From DATFVJ01 sp963851085 (GTDB lineage: Bacteria > Actinomycetota > Actinomycetes > Streptosporangiales > Streptosporangiaceae), in NCBI GenBank assembly GCA_963851085.1, contig CAWKNX010000018.1, positions 372,001 through 436,000 on the forward strand: a stretch of 64,000 nucleotides of DNA, written 5' to 3'. This document shows positions 51,693-60,877 of the stretch, one piece after another; the stretch's first letter is position 1, and each line of letters begins with the position of its first letter. The notes under the pieces were generated by a model. That model worked only from the letters and a program-made list of their open reading frames with translations. It was not told the origin of the DNA and ran no database searches. A program made the translations under genes and the position numbers.

Positions 51693-52843
51693 ACAGGGCG
51701 CGCAGCGACGGGTTCGAGACTCTCGCGATCCACGCCGGGCAGGAGCCTGATCCCGGGACCGGCGCCGTGGTACCGCCGATCTACCAGGTGTCGACGTACA
51801 AGCAAGACGGAGTTGGCGGCCTTCGCGGTGGTTACGAGTACAGCAGGACAGCCAACCCCACCAGAAACGCGCTCGAGGAGTGCCTGGCCGCGCTCGAGGG
51901 CGGTGCACGCGGTCTCGCGTTCGCTTCAGGGATGGCCGCCGAGGATTGCCTGCTCCGCGCCGTATGTGCTCCCGGCGACCGGGTGCTCATCCCCGACGAC
52001 GCCTACGGCGGCACATACCGGCTGTTCGCCAAGGTGCTCGATCGCTGGGGCGTGCGTCACTCTCCGGTGCGGTTCGCAGATGCGGCAGCCGTCAAGGATG
52101 CTCTCGAGGAGGAGCCGGCGCGGGTGGTGTGGGTCGAGACGCCCACCAACCCCCTGCTCGCCATCGCCGACATCGCTGCGGTCGCGGCGCGCGCACGCGA
52201 GGCCGGGGCGTTGCTGGTGGTGGACAACACGTTCGCGTCACCCTATCTTCAGCGGCCGCTCGCCCTCGGGGCTGACGTCGTGGTGCATTCGACGACCAAA
52301 TACCTGGGCGGTCACTCCGATGTGGTCGGGGGAGCGCTTGTGGCGGCCGACCCAGGGCTCGGTGAGCGGCTCGCGTTCCACCAGAACGCGATCGGCGCGG
52401 TAGCCGGCCCGTTCGACGCCTGGCTCACCTTGCGCGGAACCAGGACGCTCGCGGTGCGGATGGACCGGCACTGCTCGAACGCGGCCAGGATCGCGGCCGC
52501 GCTCGCCGCGCATCCCGCTGTCGCGCAGGTGCTCTACCCGGGGCTGCCCTCCCACCCTGGCCATGAGGTGGCAGCGAAGCAGATGCGCGGATACGGCGGA
52601 ATGGTCTCGCTGCGCCTGCGCGGAGGCGAGGATGCCGCGATCCGGATGTGCGGCCGGACCAGGTTGTTCACGCTCGCAGAATCACTTGGCGGCGTCGAGT
52701 CGCTTATCGAGCATCCGGGCCGCATGACGCATGCTTCCGCCGCGGGTTCGCCGCTGGAGGTCCCGCCGGATCTGGTGCGGCTGTCGGTCGGCATCGAGAC
52801 GTGCGACGACCTGCTTGACGATCTCCGTCAGGCGCTCGCCTGA
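51689..52843 (+). CDS. Cystathionine gamma-synthase/lyase (Cys/Met metabolism PLP enzyme)
   Basis: A 384-aa enzyme of the Cys/Met PLP family. It begins FETLAIHAGQEPDPGTGAVV and has YEYSRTANPTRNALEECLA, ALEGGARGLAFASGMAA, VWVETPTNPLLAIADIAAVA, VVDNTFASPYLQRPLALGAD, and the PLP Lys in VVHSTTKYLGGHSDVVGGAL. The end motif SVGIETCDDLLDDLRQAL is standard. Placed after cystathionine beta-synthase, it could act as a gamma-lyase giving cysteine. Gamma-synthase versus lyase cannot be decided from sequence alone. Confidence 0.93.
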   Translation: MNRARSDGFETLAIHAGQEPDPGTGAVVPPIYQVSTYKQDGVGGLRGGYEYSRTANPTRNALEECLAALEGGARGLAFASGMAAEDCLLRAVCAPGDRVLIPDDAYGGTYRLFAKVLDRWGVRHSPVRFADAAAVKDALEEEPARVVWVETPTNPLLAIADIAAVAARAREAGALLVVDNTFASPYLQRPLALGADVVVHSTTKYLGGHSDVVGGALVAADPGLGERLAFHQNAIGAVAGPFDAWLTLRGTRTLAVRMDRHCSNAARIAAALAAHPAVAQVLYPGLPSHPGHEVAAKQMRGYGGMVSLRLRGGEDAAIRMCGRTRLFTLAESLGGVESLIEHPGRMTHASAAGSPLEVPPDLVRLSVGIETCDDLLDDLRQALA

Positions 52844-52847
52844 TCCC

Positions 52848-53095
52848 TTACGCGGGCAGCCGCCCGTAAGCCGCGATCAGGCTGGACCAGGTGCCGGGCT
52901 TCCTCGAGGTAGAGCCCACTCCCCACACCGTGGCCGAGCCAGGGATGCGCGCAAGCCGTTCCACCGGTAGGCCACAAGCTCGGAGACCGTCCGGATGCCC
53001 ACCTGCCGAATTTTGCTCATGCCGACGACCCATGTGTTGTTCGCCGACTTCCCCGCCATGTCGCTGACCTCGGTATGCACCGGCGCCAGCGGCAA
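52848..53095 (-). pseudogene. Small frameshifted gene or C-terminal remnant, unknown family
   Basis: Two minus-strand frames combine into about 83 residues: LAPVHTEVSDMAGKSANNTW, VVGMSKIRQVGIRTVSELVA, then after a one-base deletion near 52965 VERLARIPGSATVWGVGSTS and RKPGTWSSLIAAYGRLPA. The two halves have matching composition and continuous sense, so they were one protein. No good start is seen (TTG 53095 is possible), which suggests the N-terminus is missing. I do not recognise it. It lies convergent to the gamma-synthase gene. Confidence 0.45.
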
Positions 53096-53267
53096 ACCCG
53101 GAGCGCCGCCATGGCCACCGCCATGCCAGCGGCTAAGCCACGGCGGATCAACTGCCTCATCGCGGACCCGTTCTGCTCAATTCCTGGACGGAACCTAGCG
53201 CATCCGACCAGGCGCGTACAAAATGCGCCGCGTCCAGGTGTGCCGCGTCCAGGAACACCCGTGACGA

Positions 53268-54011
53268 TCAGCCGTGCCAGACCATCAGGACCAGGATCAC
53301 CAGCCAGATCGCGGTGATCACGCCGCCCATGGTGACGATCCGGCCCCGCTCCACGGAGGCGAGATGGGCAGCGGCCGCAGACTCTGCCGCCGCACCTCCC
53401 ACTGCGAGCCGTGGCGGACCGCCGGCCGCACCCTCGCCCGCTCGCGCACCCTCGCCCGCTCGCGCACCCTCGGTGGCCCGTTCAGCGTCGGCCGGATCGG
53501 CCGTCGCCGGCCGCGTGCCAGCCCGCTCTTCCGCGCGCGCGGTCACGCTCTCCCGGCCGGACGTGGCGGGCGCCGTCGCGGCACCGGCCGTACCGGCACC
53601 GGACACCTCCCCAGCGGGCTCTTCCGCACGCTCGGCGACGGCCACGTTCGCGGGCACCGCGGCCTGGGACCGCGCCTCGCCGACCGCCAGCGCCTTGTCG
53701 ATCGCTGTGATGGCCCTGCGCTGGTCGAATACGACGAGCATGAGAAGGACGGCAGCCACGATGAACAGCGTCATCGAGGCGGAGAACCATGCCTGGCTGA
53801 AATCGTGGCGGCCGAGAAGCAGGCCGAAAAGGAACACGCAGACGGTCAGCACACCGAAGATCCGTGTCGTGCGGTACAGGTACCGCAGCACCGCGAGGTC
53901 CCGCTTCCTGATGTAGCGCGGCGTCGCCATCATCGCGGCCGCCACCGGGCCGAGGGTGAAGATCGCGAACCCGATGTGCAGCCACAGCAGCAGACGGTCG
54001 GTGAACGACAT
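53268..54011 (-). CDS. DUF2269-like membrane protein
   Basis: A 247-aa membrane protein. The N-terminus begins with a helix LLLWLHIGFAIFTLGPVAAA and has MMATPRYIRKRDLAVLRYLY. Two further helices follow (IFGVLTVCVFLFGLLLG; ASMTLFIVAAVLLMLVVF), then DQRRAITAIDKALA. A long Ala/Glu/Arg-rich, repeat-bearing cytoplasmic insert (EGARAGEGARAGEG) of about 80 residues precedes the last helix, GGVITAIWLVILVLMVWHG. The overall layout suggests DUF2269. Function unknown. The insert repeat has an 18-21 bp period. Confidence 0.65.
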   Translation of the reverse strand: MSFTDRLLLWLHIGFAIFTLGPVAAAMMATPRYIRKRDLAVLRYLYRTTRIFGVLTVCVFLFGLLLGRHDFSQAWFSASMTLFIVAAVLLMLVVFDQRRAITAIDKALAVGEARSQAAVPANVAVAERAEEPAGEVSGAGTAGAATAPATSGRESVTARAEERAGTRPATADPADAERATEGARAGEGARAGEGAAGGPPRLAVGGAAAESAAAAHLASVERGRIVTMGGVITAIWLVILVLMVWHG

Positions 54012-54139
54012 GGCACGATCTTGTCATATCGCCCGTGCGGACAAGCCCTGATCAGCGTTGAGACCGCTCGCCGCAGCCAGTCGCGTCAACGGTCATCATG
54101 AGATCGTTATTGATCCCGAACGGCTGCCGTGGGGTGCGC

Positions 54140-54260
54140 TGGTGCGGCGCAGGCGGGCAGGAGCTCGGAGGGCAGAGACACTGAGGGGCACTGGCCCGGA
54201 GGGGCAGAGGCACTGGGGGCAGGAGCCCGGAGGGGCAGGAGCCGGAGGGGGCAAAGTGTT
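54140..54260. repeat. Purine-rich degenerate repeat (GGAGGGGCAG words)
   Basis: About 120 bp with repeated GGAGGGGCAG, GCACTGG and GGAGCC words at 15-22 bp spacing and a strong purine bias on the plus strand. It lies immediately downstream of the shortened alpha/beta hydrolase gene. The G-run density could support quadruplex formation. Confidence 0.65.
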
Positions 54261-54284
54261 GCCGCCTCCGGTCATCAGTTGGCG

Positions 54285-55007
54285 TCAGGGCTTGATCCGG
54301 CGCAGCGGGCCGGACACGAACCGGTCCGGCAGCGCGGGCGCTAACGGCAGGACGGGGTCGATCAGCACCAGGCCGGCGACGGCGCTGGGAGCTGCGTTCG
54401 CCTCCAGCAGCGAGATCATTCCGCCCATCGAGTTGCCGATGAGGATCACCGGGGTCGCGGGCGGTGCCGCCGCGGCTTCGATGAAACGGTGCAGCATTGC
54501 ACGGTTGGCCGCCACGCTGGTGCCACGTCCCCCGGGCGGGGTAAGGCCGTGCCCGGCCCGATCTGGCGCGAGCACGCGGTAGCGGGCTGTCAGCAACGGT
54601 GCGATCGCCGACCAGTTCACCGCCATCCCGGCCAACCCGTGCACGCACACGACAGTCGGCCCGTGGACCGGACCACCGAAGTCGATGTAGTGGACTGGGC
54701 CGTTGAGGTCGATCCACCCCGAACGTCCGTCGACGCCAAGCGCCGACCCGTCACTGCCGCGCGGGCGCGGGCCGGCGGTCACCGGGACAGGAGGCCGTCG
54801 GCGTCGGAGCATCCCCACGGCCCCCGCGGCGGCGGCGCCTGTCACGTCGGCCAGCCCGAGTGCCGTTGACAGCCCGGCGGCCAGGATTGTTGTCAAACGT
54901 TCGGTTGCCAGGTACCCGCGGTGGCTGAGGGTGCCAGTTACGGCGTGCAGGACAGCGGCTGGAGATCTGCTCACGCTCGGTAGCCGCGCACCGGCGAGCC
55001 AGCTCAA
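54285..55007 (-). CDS. Alpha/beta hydrolase, C-terminally truncated
   Basis: A 240-aa product with the first half of an alpha/beta hydrolase fold. The oxyanion region is TVVCVHGLAGMAVNWSAIAP, then YRVLAPDRAGHGLTPPGG, and the nucleophile elbow is PVILIGNSMGGMISLLEANA (GNSMG). It stops at FVSGPLRRIKP, before the acidic residue and catalytic His that complete the triad. About 60-100 residues of the usual fold are missing. No other frame downstream supplies them; the next 120 bases are a purine-rich repeat. The TTG 55007 start is tentative. It is likely inactive as a hydrolase. Confidence 0.7.
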   Translation of the reverse strand: MSWLAGARLPSVSRSPAAVLHAVTGTLSHRGYLATERLTTILAAGLSTALGLADVTGAAAAGAVGMLRRRRPPVPVTAGPRPRGSDGSALGVDGRSGWIDLNGPVHYIDFGGPVHGPTVVCVHGLAGMAVNWSAIAPLLTARYRVLAPDRAGHGLTPPGGRGTSVAANRAMLHRFIEAAAAPPATPVILIGNSMGGMISLLEANAAPSAVAGLVLIDPVLPLAPALPDRFVSGPLRRIKP

Positions 55008-55058
55008 CGCTGATCATTTGGGGTATCCGCTGCGGCGGCAGTGGCAGGTGCTGCGGTG

Positions 55059-57095
55059 TCAGCGCCGGGCGGCGCCGCGGCGGGTGCGCAGGAAGTCCGC
55101 GACCACGTACTCCCCGAGCCGCTGCGGCTCCGGGCGGAAAAGCCGGCCGCCGTTGCGCCGCGCTACCTCCTCGACGAACGCGGTGAGACGCTCGTCCTCG
55201 GCGAGCATGAAGATGTTCAGCACCGCGCGGCGGCGGGTCATCTTGTCCACCTCGGCGAGGGTGAGCTCTATCGTCTCGGGGGCGGGCGGCCAGTCGAAGT
55301 AGGGCCGCCCGTTGCGCAGTAGATGGGCGGTTGGCTCACCGTCCGTCACGATCAGCACTACGGGCTCGTGCTCGGGATGCTTGTCCAGGTGACGGCCCGC
55401 GATCAGCAGCGCGTGGTGCAGGTTGGTGCCCTGGACCATGTCCCAGCCAAGGCCGGCCAGTTCCGTCTCCCGCAGTTCGCGGGCGTAGTTGGAGAAACCG
55501 ACGATCTGGACCGCGTCGAGCGGGAATCTGGTCCGGATCAGCGAGTGCAGCGCGAGCGCGGTCTGCTTGGCGACGCCCCACGTGCCCCGCAGCGCCATCG
55601 AATAGGACAGGTCAACAAGCAGGCACACGGCGGCCGCGGTGCGCCGCTCGGTCTCTGTCACCTCGAAATCGTCCACCGACAGCCGCACCGGGGCCACCCC
55701 CTCGGCCGCCGCTCCGGCCGCCGCATGGCCGGGCTGGCCGGACGGCGCGGGTTGCGCGGGCGGCTGCCGGGTTGCCGCCGACCGCAGCACCGCGTTGCGC
55801 ACTGTCGCCGAGACGTCGATCGGCTGCTCGTCGCCGAACTCCCACTGCCTGGTGCTCCCGGTAGGTTCACCGGCGTGGCCCGCGTCGTGCTGGTCGTGAT
55901 CACCCGACCTGGCCTCGCTGAGCTCGGCGAACACGCGCCGCAGCGCGGTGTCCCCGAGCCTGCGGACCGCCTTCGGGGTCAGTTCGAGCTGACCGCCCGA
56001 TCTGCGCAGATAACCCTGGCTCTCCAGCTCGCGTTCGATCCGGCGCAGGCTCTCCAGGTCGTCAACCGCGCGCCGGCCGAGCGCACGCCGCACCGCTGCC
56101 TCGTCGACGTCGTCAAGCCGCGCGCCCGGGTAGTCCTGCCGGAGCGTGGCGTCGAGTTCGGCCAGGTCGGCGAGCTCCTCGATCGCCGTGGTCGCGTCGG
56201 CAAGACCGAGCGGTTCGTCGCCGGTCAGCATGTCGCCGCGCCCACCTGGTGGGGCGTCCATGTCGGGCCGGCGCGCCCGCAGCGCCCCGGCCAGCCGTGC
56301 CATCTCCGCGGCGAGCCCCGCGTCGGCCATGGCCTGCTCCATCATGGCCGCGAGTTCGGCGCGCTGCTCGGGTGACAGGGAGTCGAGGACGCGGTTGGCC
56401 GCGGTCATCCGCCGCACGAGTGAGTCGACGAGCTCATCGAGGTTCTGGGGGTTCTCGGGAAAGAAGTCACCGTATTTACCCATGAACTGGTCGAAATCCC
56501 GCTGCTGTAGCTCGCCGCGGGCGTCGGCTTCGAGCATCGCGCTCAGGTCGGACATCATGTCCTTGACGCGCTGCATGGCCGCGGGATCCGGCTGTGCGAG
56601 CGCGTCCTTCATGCCGCGGAACTGGCTGTCGAGCACTTCCCGCCTGAGCAGGTCCTTGAGCCGCTCGAATGTCTCCCGCGCGGCGTCGGACCGCCACTGG
56701 TAGGAGGAGAGGGCGCGGATAGCCTGCGCGGTCTCGTTGGGCAGCGTGTCAAGCTCCGCCTCGGCCATGCGCGCTTCGTCGCTCGGGTCGGGGAACAGTT
56801 CGGCGCGCTCCTGGCCGATCGCGGTGTCGAGCAGCGCGCGGGCCTGTTCGAGCAGGCCGTCAGCGCGGCCACGCTCCCGCACTTCCCGCAGCCGCTCGCG
56901 GACCCGGCGCATGAGGTCATCAAGCCCTTGCCGGTCGCCAAGCCCGCGCCGCAGCGCGTCACGCAGCGCCTCGTCAGGCGCAGATCCGCCCAGGATGGCG
57001 TCGGACATCGCGTCGAGCGCGGTCCTAACGTCGAAGGGCGGGGCGAGCGGGTCGGGCCCGTCGTGATAGGGGCCGTAGCGGTAACTGCCTGTCAT
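55059..57095 (-). CDS. VWA-domain protein partnered with an AAA ATPase
   Basis: A 678-aa protein. The N-terminal 430 residues are helical and charged (MRRVRERLREVRERGRADGL; QRDFDQFMGKYGDFFPENPQ). A Pro/Ala linker precedes a C-terminal von Willebrand factor A domain. It has the metal site AAVCLLVDLSYSMALRGTWG (DxSxS) and VVLIVTDGEPTAHLLRNGRP (DGEPT). ELFPDPSDEARMAEAELDTL is a negatively charged surface segment. It lies just after the AAA gene on the same strand, the usual MoxR/VWA pairing, in which the ATPase remodels or inserts metal into a target. The target is unknown. Confidence 0.9.
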   Translation of the reverse strand: MTGSYRYGPYHDGPDPLAPPFDVRTALDAMSDAILGGSAPDEALRDALRRGLGDRQGLDDLMRRVRERLREVRERGRADGLLEQARALLDTAIGQERAELFPDPSDEARMAEAELDTLPNETAQAIRALSSYQWRSDAARETFERLKDLLRREVLDSQFRGMKDALAQPDPAAMQRVKDMMSDLSAMLEADARGELQQRDFDQFMGKYGDFFPENPQNLDELVDSLVRRMTAANRVLDSLSPEQRAELAAMMEQAMADAGLAAEMARLAGALRARRPDMDAPPGGRGDMLTGDEPLGLADATTAIEELADLAELDATLRQDYPGARLDDVDEAAVRRALGRRAVDDLESLRRIERELESQGYLRRSGGQLELTPKAVRRLGDTALRRVFAELSEARSGDHDQHDAGHAGEPTGSTRQWEFGDEQPIDVSATVRNAVLRSAATRQPPAQPAPSGQPGHAAAGAAAEGVAPVRLSVDDFEVTETERRTAAAVCLLVDLSYSMALRGTWGVAKQTALALHSLIRTRFPLDAVQIVGFSNYARELRETELAGLGWDMVQGTNLHHALLIAGRHLDKHPEHEPVVLIVTDGEPTAHLLRNGRPYFDWPPAPETIELTLAEVDKMTRRRAVLNIFMLAEDERLTAFVEEVARRNGGRLFRPEPQRLGEYVVADFLRTRRGAARR

Positions 57096-57114
57096 TTGCC
57101 ATCGGGTCAGCCAT

Positions 57115-58547
57115 TCAGGTCCGGTAAACCGCCGCGCCGTCGCTGCTGTCCTTCGACAGCCGCCGCATCAGGTACAGGCCCTCGAGCGTGAACTCGAGCG
57201 CGGCGGCCGCGTGGCCTGGTGATTCGCCGCCGTCCATACCCAAACGTTCCATGATGCGGGCGAGGCCGGGAATCTCGCCCGCCCGCCGGAGCAGCTCGCG
57301 CGCGGGAGTCAGCTCGCCCGACTCGATCGTGCCGCCGCGGTCGAACTTGGCGAGCAGCCCGGAAAGGTCTGCGCTGCCGAGCGAGGAGCGGAAGGTGTCG
57401 GCGATCGCGCGCCGCAGCAGGTGGGCCAGCACCTCCTGTTCCCTGCCTTCCTCGCTTACCTCGAACTCGACCTTGCCGCGAAGCGTGTCCACGATCACGG
57501 GGAGGTCGCACACCCGCGCCACCGGCTGGTCTTCTCCGGTCAGGGCAGCACGGCGGACGGCCGAGGCGGTCACGCTCTCCGCCGCCGCGATGGCGAATCG
57601 TGCCGATACTCCCGAACGGCTGTCGATGGCGCTCGAGGCGCGTACGAGGCGCGTGAACCTGGCGATGACCTCCACGAGGTGGCCCGGCAGCGGCCCGCCG
57701 GGATCGTGGGACACACCGTCGGCGGCAGGCAGCCTGGCCTCCTGCCAGACGAGTGCGAGCTCGTCCTCCAGCGTGAGCGGGTAGTGGGTGCGGATCTCCG
57801 CGCCGAACCGGTCCTTCAGCGGCGTGATGATGCGGCCGCGGTTGGTGTAGTCCTCAGGGTTGGCGCTCGCCACGAGGAGAAGATCGAGCTGGAGCCGCAG
57901 CGCGTAGCCGCGGACCTGGATGTCGCGTTCCTCCAGCACGTTCAGCAGCGCCACCTGGATCCGCTCGGCCAGGTCGGGCAGCTCGTTCAGGCAGAAGACG
58001 CCCCGGTTGGTGCGTGGAACGAGCCCGAAGTGGACAGTCTCTGGATCGCCGAGCGTACGCCCGGTCGCGACCTTGACGGGGTCGACATCGCCGATCAGGT
58101 CGCCGACGCTGGTGTCGGGCGTGGCGAGCTTCTCGCCGTACCGCTCGCCCCTGTGCCGCCAGGTGATGTCGAGATCCTCACCCCGCTCGGCGGCCAGCCT
58201 GCGGCAGCGCGCACACACCGGCGCGTACGGATGATCGTTGATCTCACATCCGGCGATGGCAGGGGTCCACTCGTCGAGCAGGCCGGTGAGCGTCCTGATC
58301 AGCCGGGTCTTTCCCTGTCCGCGCTCGCCAAGCAGCACGATGTCATGGCCAGCGAGCAGGGCCCGCTCGACGTGTGGCAGGACGGTCGTGTCGAACCCCA
58401 CGATGCCGGGGAAGCGGTCCTCGACCGCCTGCGCATCAGTGCGAGCAGGTTCTGCCGGATCTCCTCTTTGATGGTGCGGAGCTCATGGCCGGTGGCGCGC
58501 AGCTCGCGCAGTGTCGAAGCCGCGGGCGCCTGGGTCCGGTGCGGCAT
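57115..58547 (-). CDS. Mg-chelatase/MoxR-like AAA ATPase, with one apparent frameshift
   Basis: An AAA+ ATPase of the magnesium chelatase ChlI-like group, about 477 aa when joined. The N-terminus (ATG 58547, MPHRTQAPAAS, then ATGHELRTIKEEIRQNLLAL) is in one frame. The rest continues in another frame: AVEDRFPGIVGFDTTVLPHV, Walker A HDIVLLGERGQGKTRLIRTL, the four-Cys-like insert YAPVCARCRRLAAERGEDLD, Walker B region NRGVFCLNELPDLAERIQVA and LVASANPEDYTNRGRIITPL. A one-base deletion near 58430 breaks the frame. The conserved join RFPGIVGFD shows that it is one gene. It is followed by the VWA partner. It is probably intact in the organism. Confidence 0.87.
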
Positions 58548-58712
58548 AGCGGCGGAGGGCTGAGGCTGGATCGGTGACTGCACCGTTCGACACTATGTCG
58601 TGTCTGGACTGCTTCGCATCTGCCCCAGCTTGCCCGCCACCTGGCCCGGCTGCGTCGCAGCCGGCAGAATCAGCTCTCAAGACACTCCTGCGAGCGCGTG
58701 GTGGAGGAGCCT

Positions 58713-59915
58713 GTGGCGTTCTTCGGCGATGGACTCGCTGTCGGCCCGGACCTGGAGAGTGCGGCCCGACGGGCTGTCGAGCAGGCCCTCGCACCGCTCA
58801 GCGGCCCGCCCAGCCTGGTGTGCGTATTCGTGTGCGGCGCCGCCGAGGCTGACGCGGCGGAGCGGGCGGGTGCCGCGGCGATGGCCGTTGCCGCGAGCGC
58901 GACCGGCCCGGCAGGTGCCGGCCCGAACCCGGCCGTTCTCGGCTGCACCGCATCGGGCGTGATCGGCGCGGGGCGCGGCGTGGAGGACGCGGGCGCGGTC
59001 AGCGCGTGGGCCGCCGTGCTGCCGGGGGCCAGCCTCACGCCGTTCCGGCTGGAATCCGCCCGCGCCCTCGACGGGGTCGTGGTGACGGGGATGCCGGTGC
59101 CCGCACCTGAGGACCGGATCGCCGTGCTGTTCGCCGATCCCCACAGTTTCCCCGCCGACGCGTTCGTCGCGGAGTCCGCCGAGCATCTCGGCGGCTTGCC
59201 GCTCACGGGGGGCCTCGCCGGCGCCATGGCGCGTGGTGTCCGGCTCTACCTTGACGGCGAGGTGCACACGAGCGGGGCGGTGGGCGTCCTGATCGGGGGG
59301 CCGCTCGATTTGGCCACAGTGGTGAGCCAGGGCTGTCGGCCTGTGGGTCCGGCGATGGTGGTGACGCGGGTAGCGGGAAATGAAATCGCCGAACTCGCCG
59401 GCCGCCGGGCGCTGGCCAAGCTGGAGGAGATCCTCGCCGCGCTGCCGGCAGCAGAACGGGTGCTCGCGACCCAGGGCCTGCACATCGGCATCGCCATGGA
59501 TGAGTACGCGCATCAGCACGAACGTGGCGACTTCCTGATCCGCGCCGTCATCGGCGCTGACCCCCAGGCAGGCACACTTACCATCGGAGACGTCGTCGAC
59601 GTGGGCCAGACTGTCCGGTTCCAGGTACGGGACGCGATGACCGCGGCCGCCGATCTGGATCATCTGCTGGCCGTGTTCGGTACGGTCAGCGGGATCGACC
59701 CGGTCGGCGGTGCGCTGCTTTTTTCTTGCCACGGCCGGGGGGCCGCGTTCTTCGGCACGGCCGATCATGATGTAGGGGCCGTCCTCCGCGCGCTCGCGCC
59801 GGAAGCGGTCGGCGGGTTCTTCGCGGCAGGCGAGATCGGCCCGATCGGCGGGCGGAATCACGTACACGGGTTCACCGCGTCGATCCTGATGTTCGGCGCC
59901 GTAACGGGAGGGTGA
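58713..59915 (+). CDS. FIST N- and C-domain sensory protein
   Basis: A 400-aa cytoplasmic protein with the FIST domain pair, which is predicted to sense small ligands such as amino acids. FIST-N: SLVCVFVCGAAEADAAERAG, VLGCTASGVIGAGRGVEDAG and GGLPLTGGLAGAMARGVRLY. FIST-C: GCRPVGPAMVVTRVAGNEIA, then FLIRAVIGADPQAGTLTIGD, ALLFSCHGRGAAFFG and GGFFAAGEIGPIGGRNHVHG. GTG 58713 is chosen because of GGAGGAG 4 bases upstream. It is co-translated with the ROK kinase gene by a GTGA overlap, so it might tune or report sugar or amino acid status. Function is inferred. Confidence 0.9.
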   Translation: MAFFGDGLAVGPDLESAARRAVEQALAPLSGPPSLVCVFVCGAAEADAAERAGAAAMAVAASATGPAGAGPNPAVLGCTASGVIGAGRGVEDAGAVSAWAAVLPGASLTPFRLESARALDGVVVTGMPVPAPEDRIAVLFADPHSFPADAFVAESAEHLGGLPLTGGLAGAMARGVRLYLDGEVHTSGAVGVLIGGPLDLATVVSQGCRPVGPAMVVTRVAGNEIAELAGRRALAKLEEILAALPAAERVLATQGLHIGIAMDEYAHQHERGDFLIRAVIGADPQAGTLTIGDVVDVGQTVRFQVRDAMTAAADLDHLLAVFGTVSGIDPVGGALLFSCHGRGAAFFGTADHDVGAVLRALAPEAVGGFFAAGEIGPIGGRNHVHGFTASILMFGAVTGG

Positions 59916-60877
59916 GCGTGCCGGGAGCACATCCAGCGGTTGCGATCGATATTGGCGGAACCAAGATTGCGGTGGGCGTGGTCGAGCCTGGCGGGCGCCT
60001 CGCCGCCGCGGCGCGGACGGGGACACCGCGCGAACTGGATGCGGAGCAGCTCTGGCGGACTCTGGACATGCTGACCGGTCAGGTGCTCGCCGACGCCGGG
60101 CTTGATGCGCCCGGCGGGCTCAGCGGCGTTGGCTGCGGCTGCGGCGGGCCGATGGAATGGCCGGCCGGTAAAGTATCGCCGCTCAACATTCCGGCGTGGC
60201 GGTCATTCCCGCTCAGGGACAGGCTGGCGGATCGTTTTCCAGGGCTGCCTGTCCGGCTGCACAATGACGCGATCTGCATGGCCGCGGGTGAGCATTGGCG
60301 GGGTGCCGGGCGTGGACGCCGCGACATGCTCGGAATGGTGGTGTCGACTGGGGTCGGCGGCGGGCTCGTGCTTGACGGCCGCCTTGTCAACGGCGCGACG
60401 GGAAATGGTGGTCACATCGGCCATGTCGTCGTGGACCCGGACACCGGCCCGCCGTGCGAATGCGGCGGAAAGGGCTGCCTTGAGGCGATCGCCCGCGGGC
60501 CCGCGCTCGCGGAGTGGGCGCAGCAGCAGGGGTGGCGGCCAGGGCAGCGCGACGTGACCGCGAAGGATCTCGCGGACGACGCGGCGCGCGGCCACGCCGT
60601 GGGTGTCGCGGCCATGCGGCGGGCCGGCCGCGCGATCGGCATCGCGATCGCCTCTGCGGCGCATCTGTGCGACCTGGAAGTCGTCGCGATCGGCGGAGGC
60701 CTGGCCCAGGCCGGCTCGCTGCTCTTCGGCCCGATCGACGAGACCGTGCGAATCTACGCGCGGCTCGACTTCGCGCGTGATGTGCGGGTGGTGCCGGCCG
60801 GTCTCGGCCAGGATGCGGGCCTGGTCGGGGCGGCTGCGCTGATTTTCGCCGGCGACCGCTACTGGTCAGGCGGCTAG
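59912..60877 (+). CDS. ROK-family sugar kinase (glucokinase-like)
   Basis: A 321-aa ROK kinase. The phosphate loop is AVAIDIGGTKIAVGVVEPGG. The substrate site includes VRLHNDAICMAAGEHWRGAG (catalytic Asp in HND) and MVVSTGVGGGLVLDGRLVNG. The ROK signature with zinc ligands is GHIGHVVVDPDTG with PPCECGGKGCLEAIARG. No N-terminal HTH is present, so it is an enzyme rather than a repressor. GTG 59912 overlaps the FIST stop; a second GTG at 59918 is possible. Glucose or a related hexose is the probable substrate. Confidence 0.93.
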   Translation: MSVPGAHPAVAIDIGGTKIAVGVVEPGGRLAAAARTGTPRELDAEQLWRTLDMLTGQVLADAGLDAPGGLSGVGCGCGGPMEWPAGKVSPLNIPAWRSFPLRDRLADRFPGLPVRLHNDAICMAAGEHWRGAGRGRRDMLGMVVSTGVGGGLVLDGRLVNGATGNGGHIGHVVVDPDTGPPCECGGKGCLEAIARGPALAEWAQQQGWRPGQRDVTAKDLADDAARGHAVGVAAMRRAGRAIGIAIASAAHLCDLEVVAIGGGLAQAGSLLFGPIDETVRIYARLDFARDVRVVPAGLGQDAGLVGAAALIFAGDRYWSGG

